Origin: Kribbella voronezhensis
GTDB lineage: Bacteria; Actinomycetota; Actinomycetes; Propionibacteriales; Kribbellaceae
DNA: 64,000 nt
Assembly: GCF_004365175.1 (NCBI RefSeq)
Contig: NZ_SOCE01000001.1
Span: forward strand, 1,847,154 to 1,911,153
Reading direction: 5' to 3'
The translations under genes and the position numbers were made by a program. Positions 58,543 to 64,000 of this stretch are shown piece by piece. The notes below the pieces were generated by a model. It made no database searches, was not told where the DNA came from, and saw nothing but the letters and a program-made list of their open reading frames with translations. Every line of letters starts with the position of its first letter. Positions within the stretch are counted from its first letter, which is position 1.

Positions 58543-59265
58543 TCAGACGGTGAACACCTCGAACGGCGCCGCGTAGGTGGCGCCGAGTCGGGTGCCGGTA
58601 CTGCGGGAGATGCCTTCGAGGAACTCCGCCGGGTCGAAGTCCGGCCAGTTGAGACCCTCGATGTAGGCCTTGTGCGCCTTCAGCGACTCGACCCCGAGGT
58701 CGAAGGTCTCGGTGGTGTCGACCGCGTGCTTGCTGTTCGGTGAGCCGCCCGCCCAGACCTGACGGACGCCGTTCCAGCGCTGGCCGTCGTCGGGGAAGAT
58801 CCACCGGTTGGCGGCGTCGCGCACCGCGTCCAGGGTGGCGCGGCCGGTGTTCATGTGGTCGGCCTGGTTCAGCAGGGCGTCGCCGTCCCAGGTGTCGCGG
58901 AAGTTGTTGGTGATGACGATCTCGGGCTGGTGCCGCCGGATCGCCTGCGTGATCAGCCGGCGCAGCGGTACGCCGTACTCGATCGTGCCGTCGGGCTGGC
59001 CGAGGAACTCGACCGTGTCGACGCCGACGATCCGGGCGGACTCGATCTGCTCCGCTTCGCGCAACGGGCCGCATTCGGCCGGCGCGATGCCGTCGATGCC
59101 GGCCTCCCCGGAGGTGAGCAGGCAGTAGACGATCTCCTTGCCCTGGGCGGTCCAGCGCGCGATCGCGGCGGCGGCGCCGAATTCCAGGTCGTCGGGATGC
59201 GCGACAACGGCGAGGGCCTTGGTCCAGTCCTCGGTCAACGGCTCGAGCGGCTCAGGTGCGGTCAT
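58543..59265 (-). CDS. PIG-L family deacetylase
   Basis: A 240-residue zinc-dependent amidase of the PIG-L/LmbE family. The metal motif AHPDDLEFG lies near residue 22 and the other ligand in NQADHMNTGRATLDAV. Related enzymes remove acetyl from N-acetylglucosaminyl groups (mycothiol MshB/Mca, GlcNAc-PI). The mycothiol type usually has longer flanks, so the substrate is open. It lies 19 bp after the lactone oxidase stop in the same direction, probably in the same operon. Confidence 0.85.
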   Translation of the reverse strand: MTAPEPLEPLTEDWTKALAVVAHPDDLEFGAAAAIARWTAQGKEIVYCLLTSGEAGIDGIAPAECGPLREAEQIESARIVGVDTVEFLGQPDGTIEYGVPLRRLITQAIRRHQPEIVITNNFRDTWDGDALLNQADHMNTGRATLDAVRDAANRWIFPDDGQRWNGVRQVWAGGSPNSKHAVDTTETFDLGVESLKAHKAYIEGLNWPDFDPAEFLEGISRSTGTRLGATYAAPFEVFTV

Positions 59266-59284
59266 AGCACGAGGCTATGCCCGG

Positions 59285-60586
59285 CTAGGGGCCGAACACC
59301 TGCCGGGTGTAGGGGTTGCTGAACGTACGCCGCGGGTCGAGGCGATCCCGAACGGCGAGGAAGTCGTCGAAGCGCGGATACCGCTCGCGGAACTGGTCCG
59401 CGCCGAGCGTGTGCAACTTGCCCCAGTGCGGCCGCCCGCCGAAGGCACCGGCGATCTGCTCGAACGCGTCGAAGTACCTGTCGTGCGCCAGCCGGTGGTA
59501 CTGGTGGATCGCGACGTACGCCGTGTCGCGGCCGTAGGCGGTCGACAGCCAGATGTCGTCCGCCGCCGCGACCCGGACCTCGATCGGGAAGGGGATCCGC
59601 TCCCCCGACCCGTCGATCCAGGCCCGCAACTGCTGGACCACCTCGACGACATGCTCCCGCGGTACGGCGTACTCCGACTCCCGGAACACCACGTTCCGCT
59701 CCGAACAGAACACCTTGTACGACGCGTCGACGTACTCGCGGGCGGACAGCGCGCGCGACGCCAACTGGTTGATCCGCGGCACCAACGCGGGCCGGCGGAC
59801 CGCCAGCCGGTTGGTGAGTTCGAAGACCCGGTTGGACAGCAGTTCGTCGTCGATCCAGCCGCGCAGCCGGCCGACCGGCGCCGGACCGACACCGGCGGCG
59901 ACCCGGTTGTTGCGTTTGGTCAGCGCCAGGTCGGTGTGCGGGAACCAGTAGAACTCGAAGTGATCGTTGCCGTCGGCAAGTTCATTGAAGCCGTCGAGCA
60001 CCTCGCCGAGCGGCAGCGGCATCTCCTGGGCGCGGAGCAGGAAGGCCGGAACGCACTGCAGCGTGACGGAGGTGATGACACCGAGCGCGCCGACCGAGAC
60101 GCGCGCCGCGGCGAAGACGTCGGGGTTCTCCTCCGCCGAGCAGTGCAGGACCGAGCCGTCCGCGGTGACCAGTTCGAGCCCGACGACCTGGGTCGCAAGG
60201 CCGCCGAGCTTGGCGCCGGTGCCGTGCGTGCCGGTGGAGATCGCGCCCGAGATGGTCTGCTTGTCGATGTCGCCGAGGTTCGCCATCGCCAGGTCGAAGG
60301 ACGCCAGCCCGGCGTTGAGTTTGGCCAGCCCGGTGCCCGCGCCGAGAGTGACCCGGCCGCTCGCGCGATCGGCCGTGGTGATCGAGGCGAGTCCGTCCAG
60401 CCGGATCATCACCTGCTCCGGCACCGAGCAGCCGGTGAAGGAGTGGCCGGAGCCGACCGCCTTGAGCAACTTGTTCTGCTCGGCGGCCGCCTTCACCACC
60501 GCGGCCACCTCGTCGGTGGACGCCGGCCGCAGCACCTCCACGCCGGTCGCCGTCTCGGTGCCGGACCAGTTGCGCCAGGTACTCAT
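59285..60586 (-). CDS. FAD-linked aldonolactone oxidase family protein
   Basis: A 433-residue oxidase. The N-terminal FAD domain has GSGHSFTGCSVPEQVMIRLDGL (His in the position that carries covalent FAD in the VAO group) and TGTHGTGAKLGGL. The C-terminal ALO domain has FRESEYAVPREH, then HWGKLHTLGADQFRERYPRFDDFLAVRDRLDPRRTFSN. Relatives oxidise D-arabinono-, L-gulono- or alditol substrates. It is coupled to the PLP gene upstream (ATGA at 60583-60586). The precise substrate is unknown. Confidence 0.85.
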   Translation of the reverse strand: MSTWRNWSGTETATGVEVLRPASTDEVAAVVKAAAEQNKLLKAVGSGHSFTGCSVPEQVMIRLDGLASITTADRASGRVTLGAGTGLAKLNAGLASFDLAMANLGDIDKQTISGAISTGTHGTGAKLGGLATQVVGLELVTADGSVLHCSAEENPDVFAAARVSVGALGVITSVTLQCVPAFLLRAQEMPLPLGEVLDGFNELADGNDHFEFYWFPHTDLALTKRNNRVAAGVGPAPVGRLRGWIDDELLSNRVFELTNRLAVRRPALVPRINQLASRALSAREYVDASYKVFCSERNVVFRESEYAVPREHVVEVVQQLRAWIDGSGERIPFPIEVRVAAADDIWLSTAYGRDTAYVAIHQYHRLAHDRYFDAFEQIAGAFGGRPHWGKLHTLGADQFRERYPRFDDFLAVRDRLDPRRTFSNPYTRQVFGP

Positions 60587-61737
60587 CCGAAGTTCTTCCC
60601 CTCGCCCCGATACGTCACGAGCTCCGTCAGCTCGGTGCCGTCGATCGCGTACAGCCGGTCGAATCGTTCCAGCAACTCGCCTGCCTTGGCATAGCGCATC
60701 CAGACCCGGTCGCCGATCCGCAGGCCTCGCGCCGATTCTCCCTGTACAGGGGTCTGTACCTCCCCCGCCCCCTCGGTGCCGAGCAGGCCGAGCCCGGCCG
60801 GCCAGGTCGGGGACGGCTGCCGCGACTTCTTCGCTGGGCCGGACGCGATGTAGCCGCCGCCGAACAGGGTCGCGATCCGCGGGGCCGGCCGGCGGACGAC
60901 CCCGAGCGCGTAGGCGACCGCGTGCTCGGGCTGGAAGACGTCGTACTTGTCGAACAGCGTGGGGCCGTAGAGCCCCGAGCCCGCGGTCACCTCGGTGACG
61001 GCCGGGTCGGCGCTGCTGATCTCGAGGCTGCCGGTGCCGCCACTGTTCACCAGCCGCAGCGGTGCGACCTGCTTCACCGCGTCGACAACCAGCCCACGCC
61101 GCTCGGACAGCTCGGCGGCGGACCGGCGCTTGACCCAGCGAACTGCGGGTGACGTGTCCGGCAGGCCGGCGATCTGCGCCTCGTAGAACATCACCCCGAC
61201 CAACTCGAACGCGTCATCGGCCGCCACGGTGTGCGCCAGCGTGAGCACCTGCTCCGGGGTACGCAATGGCGAGCGCCGTACGCCGAGGTGCTGGCCGAAG
61301 ATCCGCAGTGAGGCGTCGACGTCGAGGCAGACCTGGATCCGCTCGCCACCGCCGGTGGTCGCCTTGATGAACTCGAGGTGCTGGACGTCGTCGATCATCA
61401 GAGTGATCCGCGCGGCCGCTTCGGCATCGGCGGCCAGTTCGCGCAGCGCCGCGCGATGCACGGTCGGGTAGCCCATCAGGATGTCGTCCACGCCGTTGCG
61501 GGCCAGCCAGAGCGCCTCGGGCAGCGAGTACGCCATCACGCCGTGGAAACCGGGCCGCTGCAGCGCCTCGGTGATCAGCGCACGGCAGCGCACCGACTTG
61601 GAGGCCACCCGGATCGGCGTACCGGCGGCGCGGCGGACCAGATCGTCCGCGTTCCGGCGGAAGGCGGCCAGGTCGACCACCGCGTACGGCGGTTCGAGGT
61701 CGGCCGTCAGTCGCCCATAGCTGTCGAAGTCGCCCAT
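60583..61737 (-). CDS. PLP-dependent D-threonine aldolase / alanine-racemase-fold protein
   Basis: A 384-residue enzyme with the alanine racemase N-terminal barrel: YAVVDLAAFRRNADDLVRRAAGTPIRVASKSVRC, whose Lys in SKSVR is the PLP Schiff base. Later blocks are VCLDVDASLRIFG and NSGGTGSL, a phosphate-binding turn. A C-terminal D-Ser dehydratase/D-Thr aldolase-like region follows. In actinobacteria this protein is often fused or linked with the lactone-oxidase gene next to it, as here. Its substrate is probably a D-beta-hydroxy amino acid. Confidence 0.82.
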   Translation of the reverse strand: MGDFDSYGRLTADLEPPYAVVDLAAFRRNADDLVRRAAGTPIRVASKSVRCRALITEALQRPGFHGVMAYSLPEALWLARNGVDDILMGYPTVHRAALRELAADAEAAARITLMIDDVQHLEFIKATTGGGERIQVCLDVDASLRIFGQHLGVRRSPLRTPEQVLTLAHTVAADDAFELVGVMFYEAQIAGLPDTSPAVRWVKRRSAAELSERRGLVVDAVKQVAPLRLVNSGGTGSLEISSADPAVTEVTAGSGLYGPTLFDKYDVFQPEHAVAYALGVVRRPAPRIATLFGGGYIASGPAKKSRQPSPTWPAGLGLLGTEGAGEVQTPVQGESARGLRIGDRVWMRYAKAGELLERFDRLYAIDGTELTELVTYRGEGKNFG

Positions 61738-61780
61738 GTCAGGAGTTTACGACGGCAAAATACTGAAAGGTAGTGCATCT

Positions 61781-62551
61781 TTAGCGCAGATCGATCACAG
61801 CTTCCAACTCGGGTACCACGGAGTGCGACCAGTCGGCCTGCTCGTCGGGCTTGGCGGTCTGCTGCGCCAGCAGGGCAACCGTCGAGCCCTGCACGAGGGA
61901 AACCTCGACGAACGCGTCAGCCCCGACATACCGCCGTACGGCGCCTGCCGCGGTGTCCGTCGACCACAAGGGCTGGACTGTCAGGCCACCGCCGTCACCG
62001 CAGCCCTTCATCCGGGCCTGGTAGCCGGTGAAGTACGCCTTGGCCTTGGTCGCGTCCGCGAACCGTAGGACCAAAGCATTGGCCGGCTGGTTCGCGCCGG
62101 TTCGATATGAACCCTGCAGGGCGTGCAGAGGGATCGGCAGCGAGCCCTTCGGCGGCGGATTTGCGCACCCGACGGGCAGGGCCTCGTAGGCGGCCTGGTG
62201 TCCGTCACGACGCCTGGTCCACGTGTCGTTCCCCAGGAAGCCCTGCTCCGAGCCGCCCGGATCGGTGTAGGTCTTCCAGCCTTGGCCGAGCTTCTCCGGT
62301 GCGGGAAGGTTCTTCGCGGACACGGGACCTGCAGAGGCAGGCGGTGGTGCCGTGGCTTGCTCCGGCAACTGCGGTGGCTTGGCAGCATCGGTCGGGTCCG
62401 TAGTACCGAGAGTGCTCGTCGGCACCGGCACTGTGCCGCCGACCGTGCTGGGGATCGGTGTGGTCGGTGGTGGCGGCTCTCCCGAGGCCGCGCTGTTGCT
62501 GCACCCCACCAACAGTCCCAGCACGGCTACGGAGGCTAGGAGCGGCTTCAC
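61781..62551 (-). CDS. Lipoprotein, unknown function
   Basis: A 256-residue exported protein with a lipobox LLVGCSNS (Cys about 16), a Pro/Thr-rich linker (about 25-75) and a compact domain with Cys residues (VGCANP, MKGCGDGG). It resembles the sensor-like lipoprotein domains of actinobacteria, but I cannot name the family. ATG 62551 overlaps the M15 peptidase stop (ATGA), so the two are coupled and probably act together at the cell wall. Confidence 0.65.
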   Translation of the reverse strand: MKPLLASVAVLGLLVGCSNSAASGEPPPPTTPIPSTVGGTVPVPTSTLGTTDPTDAAKPPQLPEQATAPPPASAGPVSAKNLPAPEKLGQGWKTYTDPGGSEQGFLGNDTWTRRRDGHQAAYEALPVGCANPPPKGSLPIPLHALQGSYRTGANQPANALVLRFADATKAKAYFTGYQARMKGCGDGGGLTVQPLWSTDTAAGAVRRYVGADAFVEVSLVQGSTVALLAQQTAKPDEQADWSHSVVPELEAVIDLR

Positions 62552-63924
62552 TTCGGTTCGAAGTGCTGGTAGTCGGGCTTGCTCCAGTTGGCTCCCCAGA
62601 AGTAGCCCTGGCCGATCAGCGACCTGGTGGTCGTGCTGCTGGAGAAGAGCATGCCCGGGCGGACCGCACTGCGATTGCGGTAGCTGAGGCCGTTGGACGG
62701 GTACCAGACGTTGTTGGCCGCGAGGTACGGGTTCTCGACGGTGTTGATGTCTATGGCGAAGCCGTACGAGTGCGGCGAGAGCGAATACGGATCGCCGGTC
62801 ACCTGACGGCAGTTGAAGGCCGAGGTGTTGTCGGCGGCCATCGAGGTGACGTCGTTGCCGCCGAACACGTCGACGCGCTGCATCCGGCGGATCGGGAAGT
62901 GCGCGTTGAAGCTGGCGGACCAGACGCTGATCATCTTCTGCACGGCCGCGTCGCGCAGGATCAGCTCACCCTTGTGGACGAGCCCGTCGAAGCCCCAGTA
63001 GTTCAGGATCAGCAGCCGCAGCGACGACGGAGCGACCGGGCAGCCGGAGCGATAGGTCTTCGGCACCATGCTGGCGGCGACGGCGAAGACCTTCGGGTTC
63101 AGGGCCGCCTTGATGACGAAGCGGGCCGAGGCCGACACCTCGACCGCGGTGGCCGCAACCCCGCGGCTGACCACCCGCACCGTCCGGGTGTGCGGGAAGT
63201 TGTCCGGGATCGGCAGGTGGAAGTAGCCGTTGGCATCGACCTTCGTACTGGTCAGCCAGCGCCAGGTGCCGTTCCCGAGCAGGTCCTGGAGGACGACTTC
63301 GAGCCCCGGCTCAGCGGGTGTGGTGTGCCCATAGGCGGCGACGCCGGTGAGTGTGATGTACGACGGCGACGGGGCGTTGAGCACGATCTTGCGATCCTGC
63401 GCGGTGCCGATGCGGGCCGGCGAGATGGCCGGCGCCCCGTAGAACTTGGGCCCGATCACCGCGCGGAAGGTCGTGTGGATCGGCGTGGTCGGCGTGTAGG
63501 TCATCCGGTACGCGCCGCCCGTGGTGGTCTTCGTCGAACTGCGCAGCGTCCAGCCGCTGGGCAGCGCCTGCCAGAGCGAGATGTACCAGCCGACTGCTCC
63601 GCTGCTGACCTTGCCGGTGAACGTCATCGGCCGGTCCTCCCAGGAGGTGGCCGGCTGGTCGAGCAAGATCGACAGCGGCTCGGCGGCCGCCGTACGGGGT
63701 GGTGTCGACGGAGCCACCGTCGGCGTTGTCGTAGGCATGGTCGGCGGTGTCGAGGTCACCGTGGCCGGAGGTTCTGAGGCCGGCGTGATCGGTGGCGTGG
63801 CCGTTTCCGTCGGCGTACTGGCGACCGGTGTCGACGGACTCGGGTCAGCTTGGGCAGCCGCCGGGAACAATCCGGTCAGCAGAGCCGCCGTGACCGCGGC
63901 AACCCCCAGCGTGCGCAGGTTCAT
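62548..63924 (-). CDS. Secreted M15-family D-alanyl-D-alanine carboxypeptidase-like peptidase
   Basis: A 458-residue exported protein: Sec signal (1-26), a Pro/Thr-rich linker (about 28-80), two beta modules of about 100 residues each (Ig-like, with DGKV- and SGAVGWY-type strands), and a C-terminal M15C peptidase domain with zinc ligands in SPHSYGFAIDINTVENPY and DYQHFEPK. It should cleave peptidoglycan cross-bridges or stems outside the membrane. The first gene of a two-gene operon; its upstream region is cut by the window end. Confidence 0.85.
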   Translation of the reverse strand: MNLRTLGVAAVTAALLTGLFPAAAQADPSPSTPVASTPTETATPPITPASEPPATVTSTPPTMPTTTPTVAPSTPPRTAAAEPLSILLDQPATSWEDRPMTFTGKVSSGAVGWYISLWQALPSGWTLRSSTKTTTGGAYRMTYTPTTPIHTTFRAVIGPKFYGAPAISPARIGTAQDRKIVLNAPSPSYITLTGVAAYGHTTPAEPGLEVVLQDLLGNGTWRWLTSTKVDANGYFHLPIPDNFPHTRTVRVVSRGVAATAVEVSASARFVIKAALNPKVFAVAASMVPKTYRSGCPVAPSSLRLLILNYWGFDGLVHKGELILRDAAVQKMISVWSASFNAHFPIRRMQRVDVFGGNDVTSMAADNTSAFNCRQVTGDPYSLSPHSYGFAIDINTVENPYLAANNVWYPSNGLSYRNRSAVRPGMLFSSSTTTRSLIGQGYFWGANWSKPDYQHFEPK

Positions 63925-63943
63925 GGCCGTCCTCCCCCTCAGA

Positions 63944-63983
63944 AGAAGCCCGGGTAGCTCCCACTACCTACCTAGATGCTTCT
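63944..63983 (-). other. Two-part stem-loop in the 5' region of the M15 gene
   Basis: AGAAGC (63944-63949) pairs with GCTTCT (63978-63983), and inside it GGTAG (63953-63957) with CTACC (63964-63968). It lies 20-60 bp before the ATG. A riboswitch was considered, but too little sequence remains to judge. Confidence 0.35.
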
Positions 63984-64000
63984 ACCGGGGAGGACGTCAC

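Noticed and set aside
63925-64000. Cyclic-di-AMP riboswitch before the M15 peptidase
   Set aside because: Only 76 bases remain before the window end and the conserved core is not recognisable.

Overview
The window is high-GC actinobacterial chromosome, most likely Kribbella or a close relative. It has dense GTG/TTG starts, ATGA/GTGA-coupled genes, DUF397 and Scr1-type XRE proteins, a LexA box of the mycobacterial type, and a gene set matching the cyclic-tetrasaccharide (CNN, cycloalternan) pathway described in Kribbella flavida. No rRNA, tRNA, IS element, phage or CRISPR array was seen.

Layout. 0-5 kb: end of a DUF397 gene, a strong hairpin, two coupled small ORFs, an XRE/DUF5753 regulator, a DUF2461 gene and a LysR regulator divergent from a quinone-oxidoreductase gene, with a T-N11-A operator between them. 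5.4-12.9 kb: two secreted GH31 enzymes (probable 6-alpha-glucosyltransferase with CBM20 and 3-alpha-isomaltosyltransferase with CBM35) behind a ROK regulator. 13-16.7 kb: a visibly less GC-rich island with a GNAT gene, an XRE-domain protein coupled to a GT-A glycosyltransferase-like protein, and a small membrane protein. 16.8-20.4 kb: a GH92 and GT4 gene pair. 20.4-28.2 kb: ROK regulator, ABC importer without its ATPase, GH15 and intracellular GH31, i.e. CNN uptake and breakdown. 28-38.5 kb: polytopic patatin-like protein, zinc sensor/exporter pair, DUF1905, CGNR protein, secreted alpha/beta hydrolase, ABC-F ATPase with a seven-residue leader ORF, and a two-component system. 38.7-44.4 kb: complete peptide-type ABC importer. 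44.5-50 kb: ketopantoate-reductase-like protein, double GNAT, idi, a TyrRS gene behind an attenuator-like leader, an NmrA-like reductase and an isochorismatase-like hydrolase. 50-54.7 kb: a 1594-residue secreted GH172 plus five-bladed-propeller enzyme with a LacI-type palindrome upstream. 54.9-64 kb: gnd, a LexA-boxed DUF6319-like gene, a DUF6817-like gene, a PIG-L deacetylase, a lactone oxidase/PLP racemase-fold pair, a lipoprotein and an M15 peptidase.

How the genes fit together. Outside the cell, the CBM20 GH31 would put alpha-1,6-glucosyl caps on starch chains, and the CBM35 GH31 would move isomaltosyl units and close them into CNN. The solute-binding lipoprotein and two permeases would import the ring, probably powered by a shared ATPase encoded elsewhere. 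Inside, the GH31 1,3-alpha-isomaltosidase would open the ring and cut it to isomaltose, and the GH15 isomaltose glucohydrolase would release glucose. Each half has its own ROK regulator, and the catabolic one has a dyad operator lying over its promoter. All family calls come from motifs read by eye, so the substrate assignments are inference.
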